Source: Aselliscus stoliczkanus
Taxonomy: Eukaryota; Chordata; Mammalia; Chiroptera; Hipposideridae
Assembly (NCBI GenBank): GCA_033961575.1
Contig: CM066740.1
Coordinates: 90,627,117 to 90,691,116 of the forward strand
Direction of reading: 5' to 3'
DNA: 64,000 bases
In this document: piece after piece, positions 33,831 to 46,100 of the stretch
Numbering within the stretch: position 1 is the stretch's first letter
Layout of the letters: every line of letters begins with the position of its first letter
The notes under the pieces: generated by a model
Told to the model about the DNA's origin: nothing
The model's database searches: none
Seen by the model: the letters and a program-made list of their open reading frames with translations, nothing else
Made by a program: the position numbers and the translations under genes

Positions 33831-35944
33831 TATGCCTTGTTTTCAATTCAGTCTAGTTAGGTTTAATTAAGGAAACCAAAAAGAGAGGACCACATTTTTG
33901 TCACCACTGGATCAATAAATGGTACTATCTGTGAGAAAATGGTGGCATATTTATGCAGCATTCGTTTCTTCATTTATTGAAGAAACATTTACTCAGTGAG
34001 TGTGAGCGCTGGCCTTGGGTCAGGCAGAGGATGAGAATTGCCATCTGTCCTGGGGTACCTCCTGGGGACACCTGCCACAGGTGCACAAATGTCTGCAGTA
34101 GATGCCAGGTTCTAATGACCTTGGAAAAGAATCATTTTGGTGACACCCTTTGAAGTGCCACAACGTAAGCCGTGTTTCCCCAGCATTGTCCTCAACACGG
34201 CTGGCTAGCCGATTTCCCCCTGGGCCTCTGAGCGCAGAATCTCCTTTTCGCTTCTTGGTCTGAGACTGGACAGCCATGACGGTTGTGTGCGGTCTCCAAA
34301 GCAGAAGCATGAAAGGCTGCCGGAAGTTATTTATGCTTAAATAGTCCACACAGGGAGACCTTTTTCCTGCTAAGCCAAGGTTTCACTCAGACCGTACGTC
34401 CTTAAGCTGAGGCCATAGAGAAAGGTCCCTCATGCTATAATCATGGGGTTTAAAACAGATCTTCACCTTCTTGAAACACTAGGGCCTCTGGCCAGCTCAC
34501 CCCTCCGGGCCCGAAAAGGAGGCTGCCTGGAGTGGCTGAGTGCGTTCCCAGCTTGTCTGCTTGTCTTGACGAATGCTACTTGCTTTGCTCTCAAGGGCTG
34601 ACCACAATGTCAGATTGCACACAAGCCCAGACCAAATGTCCCTCCGTCTACAGGCTTCATTTCAAAACATTCTGTTTAGAGCTTTCACATCAAGGTTTAT
34701 TTATCCTTTCCTAACGTGCTGGGAAGAGTCTTGGTGCCCACGTTCTTTGAGTGGATATCATGTAGAACTAAGTCCTTGTGGTTCAACGAAACGCCAGAAA
34801 CCAGAGGACCATCAAGGCCGAGGAACAGCTCGGCCTGAACCAGGTGGGCCCAGCTATCCCATCAGGTGTGTTTTCCTTGCTCACCTGTGACCTCTGCAGG
34901 TGGTGATGGCGTTTGTAGGTTTGGTGGTGAAGAACTGGAGAGAGGAGCCTTGGTTTTGATTCTAGCAGCTTGCTATTTTTGTCACGTGGTAATTGAGTTG
35001 AACACAGTCCAAGTACAATCCTCGATCGCCCCTTCTCCCTGGATGCGTGAGCGGATGGTGAGATGGTGATGTGAGCACCCCTGAGTGGGCAGCGTCGGCT
35101 GCTGCTTCCATTTGAAATGGTTCTGTGTTCGGTGGTGGCCTGAAGCTTCGAAGTGCTGCATGGCGTCTCCTTTCTTCCATGGAGCTCTTATCGTGCAAAC
35201 GGCAGCTTGGGTGAAACACCGATTAGGTTGAGTCCTGCTTGCCCGCACTTGGTCATTTTTGTATGAATCCAGTGGGGTTGTATATTTTTGGTTTGTCCAT
35301 TTTGTCTTTTTAAAATGGTTTTTAGCTGATGTGTATGAGTACCTCAAACTGTGCAACTATTGGAAGGAAAGCCTATCTAAGAAGGTGCATTTCTTCACCA
35401 GAGCTGTGTCGAACCATCCTTTGGGCCTCCGCTGGAAAAGTAGAACCGAGTCTGAAATAATGCCTTTTTAATTGTGTCCTCTAGTACTATAGATGTAGGG
35501 CAGTACTGTATCATGCCCTGTGAATGTCAAATAGCTCCTACCGGCTTTATGGTATGTGGTTGCCACTGGGATTTACCAGGGATGCTTTTAATGATGTTAT
35601 TCTGGAATGCTTTCTTTCCAGATGATAATTGAGAAGCTAATAAAAAAAAAATGGTGCCAGGTCCTATACCACTAACAGAACTTTGCTATTTTATGGGGTT
35701 TTGTTTTATACCTTTTTTAGTTTTTTTAATGGTGTGTGCTGGATGCTTCTATAATTTTGTTCAGATGACTGGAAAAGCTGTGGGTGCTATTGATGCATAA
35801 TATACTGTTATTGGAGATATATATAAATTTGAATTTTTGGAATCTTTAGCTGTGCTGTCAGCTTTGGAAAAAGTATCCCAGCTGTACCATGTCAGGTTGG
35901 CATTGTACAGAAATTAACAGCCATATTGGTCTAGAAACGTTAAA

Positions 35945-36080
35945 CAACATTAATTTTTTCCATTTGTACAGATGAGGAAACGGGCAGATAGCAATGAAAG
36001 AACTTGGCCAAACATGAGGTGCTAGCAAGTGGTGGGGTCAGGACTTGAATGAGCCGTAAGATCAGCCTACATGTCATCTC
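35945..36080 (-). repeat. MIR SINE, ancient
   Basis: CCATTTGTACAGATGAGGAAACGGGC, ACTTGGCCAAACATGAGGTGC and GGGGTCAGGACTTGAATG follow the reverse complement of MIR. Confidence 0.65.
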
Positions 36081-36152
36081 TCGCTCATGTTTCTGGTGGT
36101 ACCTGCAGCTTTTCCCATAGGCTGGGCCCCGCAAAGCAAGTCTTAGGGTCTG

Positions 36153-36278
36153 AACCCAAAGTGCTGTTTTTATTTGCACTAAATTTTAACAATTGAGATG
36201 AATGTGGTTGCATCATAACAATGAATTCTTTCATTATTATTGTTGTTGCTATTTTCCTTTGGCAAAATGTCTTATGAT

Positions 36279-36313
<35 letters not shown>

Positions 36314-36640
36314 AGTTTTATTGCAATATGGTTGACATACAGCTCTGTGTAAGTTTCAGGTGTACAGCATAATGACTTGATGTACATATATTGTGAAATG
36401 ATTGCCACAATGTTTAGTTAACATTCATCTCCTCATTACAAAAAAAGTATTTTTCCTGTAGTGTTATTTGCAGCTCTGATAAATCGATGGTTTCTAAATT
36501 AAGTCCAGTTTTTGTCTGCATCACAACAATCAGTACTTTTATTATTATTGTTTTTGTTGTTGTTATTTTCCATTGGCAAACCATCTCTGCGGTGTTATTT
36601 GCAGCTGTGATAAATCGATGGCTTCTAAATTTGGTCCAGC
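36153..36640. repeat. Tandem repeat of about 131-bp period, interrupted by an L1 tail
   Basis: GTGTTATTTGCAGCT(C/G)TGATAAATCGATGG starts at 36461 and again at 36592, 131 bases apart. The second part of the unit (TGCATCACAACAATCAG...TTTTCCATTGGCAAA, from 36517) has a diverged partner at 36209-36275. The distance of 308 equals 131 plus the 177-base insert at 36281-36457. So there are about three units, the first one more diverged. Confidence 0.75.
36281..36457 (-). mobile_element. L1 3'-end fragment with 30-bp poly-T
   Basis: On + it begins with 30 T residues, then ACCAGTTTTATTGCAATATGG, TTGACATACAGC and AAGTTTCAGGTGTACAGCAT, the reverse complement of an L1 3' UTR. It is severely 5'-truncated and lies inside the tandem repeat. 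Confidence 0.75.
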
Positions 36641-37024
36641 CCAGGCTGGATGTTATGAATTCTGCTGAAGGCTCCCGGTTGCATTTAGGCAAAAGCGCCC
36701 AGCTGGGGTGAGCTCTGTATTAGCATTTTAATTGCTGGCTGGTTGCTTTCCTGTTGCAAGACTCAGCCCACTAAGGTATGCAGCAAGTTTCAATTAGCTC
36801 TTATCCTGTGATTTACAGAGCCTCAGAAGATCATCTTCCTGTACACGTGGAGAGCCATACCCTTAATGTGCTGAAAGCAATACAGGATGTTAAAGAAAAG
36901 AAAATCGCCTTTACCAAAATGTGGGTCCCCAGAACCCCCAGGAAAATTCCTGCTTGAATGATAGTAAGTTTTTTGGGGGTGGGTTCTCATTGAAACGAAA
37001 CCCAGGGCTTTCCTAAGGATAACA

Positions 37025-37085
37025 AGTGCATTGTTTTGTACACCTGAAACTAATAATAATAATAATAAAATTTGAGTTTAAAAAA
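37025..37085 (+). repeat. L1 3' tail remnant
   Basis: GTACACCTGAAACTAATAATAATAATAATAAAAT is the usual last stretch of an L1 3' UTR followed by an A-rich tail. Short. Confidence 0.45.
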
Positions 37086-37179
37086 AATTCAGGGCTTTTC
37101 TAAATTCCAGGCTGGGTATTATTATTCCTTCAGGCTAACATGGTGCTAAAAAAATAAAATAAAAAAAACAACAGGCGCA

Positions 37180-38222
37180 AAAAGGAGTCATTTGCCCCCA
37201 CGAGGACAACAAACCAAGACATAATTGCAAAATTCAACCTCTCCCAAGAACATGAGTTTAGAGCTTAAAACAGTCTACCTGAAATGTCCTGATTAGTACT
37301 AGTGAGGTGATCTGTTTGTTAAAACCCCGTGGGTCCCTTTCCCTCCAAAAGAAGACACCCTGTTCTGAAACAATCTTTTCTCTCTGCCTCACTCTTCTGC
37401 CTATAAAAACCTTCCCTTCTGTACAACTCCTCTGAGCATCTTTCTAGTGGCTGGATAGGATGAGGCCAAGTTCATGAATCGCTTCCCAAAGCCAATTCCA
37501 GCTTCACATTTCCTGGATGGAATTTTGTTGTCTCACAGTGGAGATACCACTCTTGCATATTCTCCCTACCTGCTTTGTATTGTAGGGGAGCTAGTTTGTC
37601 CAAATGAAAGCTGTTAAGCTCAGCAAGTTTCTACAGCAGGTGTCTAGTTACTTGGGTTATTAGATCTGAGAACTGGAAGTTTGGCCTGTTTGGGAACATT
37701 TGGGTGGCTTCCTGATTCAGGAGGGCCCCGGTGGTGACTCAAATTTCCGGCCCCTCAGCGTGACTAAACCTTAGACAGCATCTTCCTCACTGTGGGCGCT
37801 GACCTTTCCTTACAGCATTTACTTTAGAAGCTTGGAACTAGAAAGTCTTTCTCTGCCCCTTGATGTGTAAATCTCTCTCCAGCCTCTTGCCAGTTTTACC
37901 ACCCAGGAATGTGTCTCTCAAGGACCTGGGAGCCATCTCTCTGAAATGCCATCAGCAAGAAAGATCATGCCCTGGGTCTGGGACTCTGAGGGAAGGTAGG
38001 AGCCTAACCTCAGTAAGTGCCAATCAGCAAACACAGATGGCCCAGCGCCCTGACCGACCTCCCCCAACACCCTCCAGCACTTTCCCAGCGGTTCCCCGGG
38101 CTTAAAGGTGCTCCTGATTTTCTTTTCAGTCGAGTTGCATTAACTGTCTCCCCTATTGCAATAGTGAATAAAGTCTTCCTTGCTCGTTTAGCTCTGTCTA
38201 GTGCAATTTGTCTTTGACGATT
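37180..38222 (+). mobile_element. Possible old LTR-type segment
   Basis: The layout suggests one or two LTR pieces. A TATA-like CTATAAAAACC lies at about 37,401, preceded by CT-rich sequence. About 760 bases later GTGAATAAAGTCTTCCTTGC (AATAAA at about 38,165) is followed by GTCTAGTGCAATTTGTCTTTG, a common end of ERV1 LTRs. I see no primer-binding site and no gag/pol frame. The family was not identified and the limits are approximate. Confidence 0.35.
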
Positions 38223-38507
38223 TAGCCTGAGTTTCTGTTGCTAATAAATTCCCAGGCAATGATGCTCGTCCATAGCAGCCCTTTCAGAAGCAGGCACCCA
38301 GAGACAGCACAAGTAGGGGCAACACTGTGTATGCGTCTAGGATGGAAGGTCGTAGTGCGCACGTCCTGCCTGCCGTTCTCAGGGATGGCGTAGGAGTGCT
38401 TGAGGCCACATCTCTGGGAGGGTGGGCAAGACCTTGAGTCCTCTGCGCCATGATTTCACCATCCTTACATCCTGGAGACAGCATGGGCCACTCCCCATGG
38501 CATTCAC

Positions 38508-38563
38508 TCTCCCTCCCTCCCTCCCTCCCTCCCTCCCTCCCTCCCTCCCTCCCTCCCTCCCTC
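38508..38563. repeat. (CCCT)n microsatellite
   Basis: About 13 pure CCCT units, followed by a pyrimidine-rich run and (TCTA)n at 38591-38611. Confidence 0.97.
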
Positions 38564-41507
38564 TTTTTCTCTCTCCCTTTACCTACTGTTTGTCTGTCTA
38601 TCTATCTATCTGGAAGAGACACAGAAAGGGGGAAAAAATTGTTCCCTCAGCAGAACTCACTGCAGATCTGTGCACCTGTGGTGGTGAGCGGGCCTCTGTG
38701 ATCAGGATGGCTTAGAAGGGCAGGAGGGTGCTGTGGCTCAGGAAGCAGCAGCCAACACACCCACTCATTTCTATATGGATTCAGCAGGTGACGGTTCGGG
38801 TGGGCAGGTGGCATCCACGCAGGTCATGTCATGAGCAGAGGAAGGTTGAGGCATATTGGTGCATAGGGACCAGGCTAGTTTGATAGAAGCTGAGGGTGCC
38901 TGTCTCACAGACCGAGGGCCGGAAATTCAGATGGTGACCAGACGGTGGGCGCCCCGGAATGCCAGCTTAAGGCTCCAGTGGACACCTCCCGCAATAAATC
39001 ACCTAATTAGGGAAGTCACCAGGAGGACACGCCTGGCAGGGTACAAGGAGGGCCACAGGGCTTAGACACTGGCCAGGGACAGGCTGGTCTCGCTGAGCCC
39101 CTGACCGATCCCTTCTCCAGGACTCGGCTTCTAGATTCGCAATGTTCACCCGTCACCAAGGGGGTGATAACTTGAACAAACGATGTCACCTGGACAGGGC
39201 AGGCAAGGGGGTTGTAAAGCCCTGGGGGGTGCTTTAATATTTGTGGACTTGCCACCAATTTAACAGGGTCTTGAGCAAGGTCACGAGAAAATAGCATCTC
39301 CCCTGATGAACTGCTGATGCACAATATCTATTATTGAAGTTGGCAGAATAAATCTGCTTTTATAGGCTGTTTGCTTTGGAAAGCAAAAGCTCTCAGAAAT
39401 TACATTTGGGTCAATTTTCCTGTCGCCCTGTAAACAGTGCCATGTGAACGAACGTGCTTTCCTCATCCACTCTCCCATTCTAACCCGATCCATCACAGAT
39501 CTGTCAATCAGCCCACCCCCCAAAGCTCAGAAGGGCGGTGCTGCCTTTCGGGATCCTGGGGCCCAGTCCAAGTCTGGAAGGTTTGGGATTCCACTGAGAG
39601 GCTGCGCTTGGCTCTGATGCAGTGCTGAGGCTGGGCGGCTGGGAGAAGGGCGGGGCCACGGCTGGGTTAGAGCGGGCAGCGAATGCCCGGGAAAGACCCA
39701 AACCGGCCCATGTGGCAGGAACCCAGCACGAGGACCCCTGTGGAACCTCATCTAGTCTAAAGAGGAAATAAAACAGCACAGAGGTCCGTGTGCCAGAGTG
39801 ACCTTGCTTTCCTTACTTTTTTTTTTTAAATTGTTGTGGAGATTGGAATTAGGAGACTTGAGTTTGTTCTCAGAATATATACCCCACACCCTTATGTATA
39901 CTCACTCAGTGGGTTACCGTGGGATCTGAATTATAGGTGATGAGTGCACCTTACAGAATGTGGGAAACACCCCCCGCCGTGAACTGCAGATTTCACAATG
40001 CTTTGCATACTGTCCATAGATCCGAAAAGCCGATGAATGAGACATTTCCTGGAATCCGGTTAAATTCAGAGCCTCGCAGCGGTTCCTAAGCCAGTGTATA
40101 AAAAAGTGACTATTATATTGTGAGGCTCAGAGCGTCAGCAGGTAGCTGTGGACTCGAATAATGATAATTATCCTGCTTGCAGGTTGCACATTGGTGTACA
40201 AAGCACATTCACGCACCTCATTAAGGCTTCGAAAACGCCCTAGCCTGATAAGAAGGGATGGCAGCTGTGCTTAAATGTTTTTTAAGATGACAAAATCCTA
40301 GTTGAGTGAGGTTGAGGGGCTACGTGGTCTCACAGCACTCCAGGGCAGCAAACTTCGTGGCTGCCACCTCCAAACATGTTAACTTTGGAACATGTTTGAT
40401 CCAGACCTTGTAATATTGCAGTTGTCATTCAAGGCAGTTATTGGACACTGACCAGTGGGTGGGGCTAGGAGGGTGGACGAGCAGGTCTGTTATGTTAGTG
40501 GGCCGTCCACTCTGCCAGGGCTTCTTAAATATTACACGTGGCCTCTCTCCCTCCTTCCCTCCAGCACTTCCTCTCTCTCTGCCTCTCTCTTTCTGTCTGT
40601 CTGCTGTCTCTTCCCTCTCTCTCTCACCAGCTCAGTAAACACCTGTCTAGCTTTTGCCGATGTCACAAGAAGGTGACACAGTGCTGCCCTCTCTGAGAGC
40701 TGCTGACTCTGCCAGGCATCATCCTCTGAGTCTTTGTGGGACCAGGAGCCCCTGATGCATCAGCGGTTGCCTTATGGTTTTTAAGGGGCTTGTTTTCCTT
40801 TAGGCTTCAAAGAATTTAGTTCTCCTCTCTCCACGGAACTGACGATTCCGTGGATTTAGGGGCCTTTCTTTAATACTGGAAATCAGGATGTCCTGTCAGT
40901 GACAGCCGAGGGGTCTGCTGTGGGGACACCCCCTGACTCCAGGAATGCGTGTGCAAGTCAACTCCTGGAGGTGCAGCTTTGTGTCCCGGCAGCAGCCCGC
41001 TCTCCCCGCTGGGCCCAGCTGGGGCCCAGGAGCCACGCAGAAATTCACAGGTAGCTGCCATCTGACGAGCTGCCATGGGTTCGTGTCCCCCAAGCTGGGC
41101 TGGGGAGCAGTTTATAGTCCATGTTGGCTGCAGCATGACACACAGATGCCTCCCTTTCCTCAGTGTCTTGTGAGGTTGGTCATTCAATGTCTTACCACAA
41201 GAGAAGGAGCATGGAGGGTTGGGGCTGCTTATCCCAACACCAAGCTCTCGTGCCCAAGGGGGTGGGAGCTTTGGAGACCCCAGGCTGGAGAGGTGCCCCA
41301 CACAGAGACGGCTGGACCCCTTCGGGCACTTAGCACAGGGCTTCCCGGAAAGACCAGCTGCCCGCTCCCCGAAAAGACTCGGCAGCAGGATGTAAATGGC
41401 CCCTATGCTGGAGTCAGAACCCTCTCCTTCTTACCATCCCACGTAGGGCCCAGCCTGGAGGCGGGGAAGGCTGACGGACCCTGTTAGCCTAGCATGTGGG
41501 GCTCCAC

Positions 41508-41610
41508 AGCCTCACAGGTGTTTATCTGAGCCAGGTACTGTGCTAGGCTCTGGTGCTAGGAGCTAAGTCACGATTCTGCCCTTGCGTTCGCAGACACGGG
41601 TGGGCTCTCA
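41508..41610 (-). repeat. Possible L2 fragment
   Basis: AGCCAGGTACTGTGCTAGGCTCTGGTGC then ACGATTCTGCCCTTGCG resemble the reverse complement of the L2 3' region. Diverged. Confidence 0.4.
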
Positions 41611-42757
41611 GCCCTGGCTGCCAGCTAGGACATTGGAGGAACCTCAAAAACGGATGCCTGGGTCTTCCTCCCAACCAGTGAAATCAGTGTCTGCGGTGGG
41701 GGTGCGGGCAGGGTTAGTCTGCGGCTGAAAAATTCAGAAACAATGAATTTGCACATGGACACATGTTAGTTTATGTATTTGCCCAACCGAGCTGGACTGT
41801 GAGGGTACAGGACCGGGAGTTACGTTTCCACCTGGGAGCAAAAGAGAAGATTTAGAGGCAGGGCGGGAGGCTGTGGGCTCCTGCCTCTTCACCACTCAGT
41901 GGTTATATCAGCGTCTTATTTGTCCCTCTTCTTATTCCAATTTCACCTTAACTTCTGTGGCGCTTTTATTTTTTTCTCCAATTTATCTCCCACGTTGGCT
42001 CCCTGATGCTTTGTCGTTATCTGACCGTCTCACTCTCTTTCCTCGATGATTGCCTGTCGGACTGATGCTTCCCTCCTGAGAGAAATTCTTCAGATTAAAA
42101 AAAAAAAAGTGAAATATTAGTCCGTCTTTCCAATGGTTTCATGGCAACACTTTTCTGGTTCCTTTTACTTTTCTGTGAATACATTTGGTGGCTCTTTTCC
42201 TTACGAAGTCCGTGTTTCAATTATTTTGTGTTCTCCTCAGACGAGTTAGGCTTTCCTCACTATGCGAGGGGCCTTCTAGGCTCTTCTCTGCTGCCACAGA
42301 GGCAATTGTTGCTTGAAAATAAGACTTGTCTACCAGGTGAGCTTTTGACCTTACTAGTAGGCAGACAGCTGTGGACGGAATAAACAAGTGATTATTGCAC
42401 AGTATCTGATAAATCCCCCACGCTCTGCAGAAAGCAGAAAGCAGCTCGGCACAGGTTTTCAGGAGCTGGGCTGCGGTTTTCTTCTCTGGCTAATCTTTTC
42501 TGATTAAAACTCAGGGAGTAAATAATAAGTTCAGAACGTTATCGGTGATGTATATGGCTTATTTTGTATGTAAAAAATAACGTGTGTGTGTTATAAAGAG
42601 ATAAATCTAAACATTTTCTTCTCTGTTTAGAAAATTAAAAATTGGAAATATAAAAATTTAGTGAAAAAGTAATAAAAACCAGCCTTCATAGCTATATAGC
42701 GACTCATCAATAGACAGACAGCAGAACCGGAAGGGAAAATGAAAGAGGACAAGAAGA

Positions 42758-43133
42758 TGTATTGGTTTGCTCGGGCAGCCATAACCAAGTGTCACGGACG
42801 GGGTGGCTTAAACAACAGAAATTATTTTCCTATGTTTTCGCGGCTGGAGATCTGAGATCAGGGCGTCAGCAGGTTGGGCTTCTCCTGAGGCCTCTCTCGT
42901 GGGCGGGTAGACGGCCGTCCTCTCCCTGTGTCCTCACGTGGTTGTCCCTCTGTGTGTCTGGGGCCTCATCTCCTCTTCTTGTAAGGACACCTGCCCTATT
43001 GGATCAGGTACCTCCGCCAAGACCTCATTTTACCTTAACTACCTCTTTAAAGGCCAAATTCAGTCACGTTCTGGGTTACTGGGGGTTAGGACATCAACAT
43101 ATGAATTTTGGGGGGACATAATTCGGCCTGTAA
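42758..43133 (-). mobile_element. MaLR-type solo LTR (MLT1/MST-like)
   Basis: On + it starts TTGGTTTGCTCGGGCAGCCATAACC, GGGTGGCTTAAACAACAGAAATTATTT, and ends GACATCAACATATGAATTTTGGGGGGACA. This is the reverse complement of the typical ERVL-MaLR LTR from its polyadenylation end back to its start. No internal virus-like region follows, so it is a solo, non-coding relic. Confidence 0.75.
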
Positions 43134-46100
43134 GGGGAGAAAGAGACATGAAGGGGAAAATTAGCTCTGAGAGGGAAGGAAGAGGTGCGTGCATTTGGAG
43201 GACACGTGTGGGGCTCTATGGAGGGTGGGGTGGTGCAGTCATCACATGTGAAGGGGCCACTCCGATGCCAATGTCACCAAGGCTTGTGGCGCAGTGTAGC
43301 CACAACGTCTTATTTCTTGATGGTACCACGTGTAGAACTGAGTGTATGTGAAGTGTCCAGAGAAACCGGGACCAAAGCAGCGTGAGTGACTCACCTCCAG
43401 TCATGAAAATGTGGACAGAGCCCAGGACTTGGAGAGCTGGCTCGTAGCGACGCAGTGCCAGCCGGGGGACCTTGGGCAGATGGCCGCTCCTGCCCGGGCC
43501 TCCATGTCTCACGTGTGTGACAGGGGGCGGGTGCACTGGCCTCTTCTTCCCGCTGGGCTCCAACAATTCTATTACTAACATCCTCTGGGCAGCGGGGCGG
43601 CCGCGGGTGTCCTGGCATCCAGGCTGGCCCCGAGCCATGGTGTTGGAACGTGTCATTTCAGGGACAGGCTGTCCTGTGGGGACACCAGCTCTGCCCAGCA
43701 GTCGTGCGGAGTGGGTGGTGACATCGCGGGAGGGGACGGGGCAGAGCCTTGCCGCGCCGGGCTTGGGCCTGCTGTCCCACGGCTGGGCGATACGATGAAG
43801 GCAGGCCGGCTCGTTCCGCCTGCCAGCTCCTCTGGCCGCTGTCCTGGCCGCCGGACCCCTGGCCTGGTGGCAGAAAGGAGGAAAACGGTGCCGTGTCCCC
43901 CTGCACGTTCCCGTCCAAATGCTCCGTGTCTGCAGACCACCGTGTTGGGCCGTGTGTCTGTATTCGGGGCCCCTGCGTGTCCTCGGCACGGACGGCAGGA
44001 CCTCGACGGTGGAGGCCCAGCCGAGTGTCCAGCCTCATCTTCAGGCCTGTCCAGCCCGCAGATCGCTGGGCTTTGCACTAAGGGCTGCAGGGACAGAGGG
44101 CGGGACTCTACCAAGGGGGCGCGATTTGATTCTGTGGACTGAGGGCTCCTCCCGGGCTGTCCGTGGATTTAGTGACAATGGTTAGAACGTGTCCCGTCCT
44201 GGGCGTCCCGTGGCGGGAGTCATGGCCGCCACACTCCCTTCCCGTCTAGTCTCTCCCTCTGACTGGCTCTCACGGGCAGGATGATGGGATGTCACCTCTA
44301 CGCCAACATTAGAGAGCACTGTAACTCTGCTTTGCTGGCCAGCCTGTTCTTTTCTCCCCCGATTGGCTCAGGTAGATGAGCCCTCCTAAGGGGAGGCCGG
44401 TGTGACAGGGACGGGGGCAGCAGCCGCCCCCAGCAGCCCGCAGGCACGGCGGCCTCAGCCCTGCACTGCCCCCCAACAGGTGAGCTCGGAAGTGGAGCCC
44501 CATCTGACGCCTTGATGGCGCCTTGATGGAAGCGCAGTGGGGAGCCTGAGAAGCTGGGGCCTGGACTCCTGACGGACAGACCTGTGCGACGGTCAAAGCT
44601 GCCAGGTGGGTGGCAGCTTGTTTTGCAGCCGAGGCTATAACTAGTGAAGCAGGCACGGGGTTGGCCACACACACGGGGATGTTTTAAAACCCTGTAAAAT
44701 GAGAGGTTAGCTTGCAGTGCTCTGTTTTCTGACTCATAGAAAAGATAACCTCACAGATGATGGTTTTATTGATTTATCGGCTATTAACCAGTTTTTTTCT
44801 TTCTTTTTTTAGATGTAATGCAGCAATCTTATTTCAGCATTTCTTTTTTCACGCTGATGGTATATAAACCCCAGTTTTTCATATCCCCGTTCAACCAGCT
44901 CTTGGATTCTGCAGTTTTGTTTTTGTTTTTTGTTTTTCCCATTAGTGAGTTAAATGAGACTTCAGCACGGGCGCACGGCCTGTTTGCGGGAGCTGGGCTT
45001 TACCGGGAGCTCAGGGAAGGTAATCGGGTTGGAAAGAGGGGTGCAGCCTGCTTGAAGCTGTGCTTTCTCAGCAAGCCCCCTGTTTAGCTGAGTGCCATGT
45101 TGTTTAGCAGCGGTTTGGGGGAGTAAACAGGGCTGGAGATGACATGTGAGGAGGCCTGCCCCTCCCCCCATCGTACCCTCGCCCCCTGCCTGGTCCTGGA
45201 GCTTTGCTCCCCCCATTTGTAACCCCCCAGCTTTGCTGCCTCCCCCACCCTCTTCCTTACTTCCGGCCTCTTTCCTCCTCTGTCTCCTCTCTGCCCTGCT
45301 TTCTAGTTTCTCTTTCATTCGTTGCCCTCTCCTTCTCTCCACTCCTTCCTTCCCAGCCCTGCTTCCCAGAGCCCGTCCTTTCCCACTGATGGCCACAGGG
45401 GCCTGGACACTGAGTCCACTGGGCTCAAGGGGCGGGGTGTGTGTCAGCAGTAACACCGCATTCCTGTAAGTAGTGCAAAGGGTAACACCCCCCTTAAAAC
45501 TGCAGCAGGTAAAATATCTGTGTCCTCCTGGTCCCGCCGATCAGGGCAAAACACGAGCAGGGCTGAGGGGAAATTGTAGGATGAATGCAAGGGCACAGAG
45601 GACCCCCGCGATTTCGTGTGAGTCCAACGCTAGATTCTAATCAATACAATGTATTTTGTATTATTAAATAGACCATTATAATATAATAGGGCAATAAATA
45701 CTGATACGAGTGTGCCCAGTGAGTAATTCCTTTTGGAATAATGACTATTTGATTAGGGAATGATTTGGCTTTTAATTTCCACCAGCACTTAATGTGTCCC
45801 TGTTAATTCTCCCCCAGTGCTAAGTGCAGCCCCGGTGGAATGCAATGATGAAGGATTGCCACAGGGGAGCTTTATGAAGGAGCCACTGCTGTGTGGGCCA
45901 CTCCGTCCTGTGGCCTGCAGTGCAGGCCGCGCGAGCCTTGCTGCTTCCCGGCACTGGGGGTCCGCAGGGGCCCCGGGCTGGAGAGCCCTGTGCGTCTGCA
46001 CCACCTCTGAGCTTTCCTCACCCACACACGCTGGACAACATAAAACCTATGGCATCCCATCATTCCAAAGACCGTCTTGAAGAGCCTACTGTGTGCCAGG

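Larger units (their letters stand above)
33498..36140. other. Intergenic with MIR copies
   Basis: About 2.6 kb. It holds MIR copies at 33640-33830 and 35945-36080. I see nothing else identifiable. Confidence 0.55.
38223..42757. other. Intergenic with simple repeats
   Basis: About 4.5 kb. It holds (CCCT)n at 38508-38563, (TCTA)n at 38591-38611 and an L2/MIR-like piece at 41508-41610. No gene recognised. Confidence 0.55.

Noticed and set aside
43216..44142. Overlapping open frames of 143-257 codons on both strands
   Set aside because: They are expected in CpG-rich DNA. All frames look equally unlike proteins and there is no splice or initiation context.
44962..45456. 164-codon minus-strand frame rich in Gly/Arg/Glu/Lys
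   Set aside because: It comes from a purine/pyrimidine-biased stretch with low-complexity composition and no homology I can recognise.
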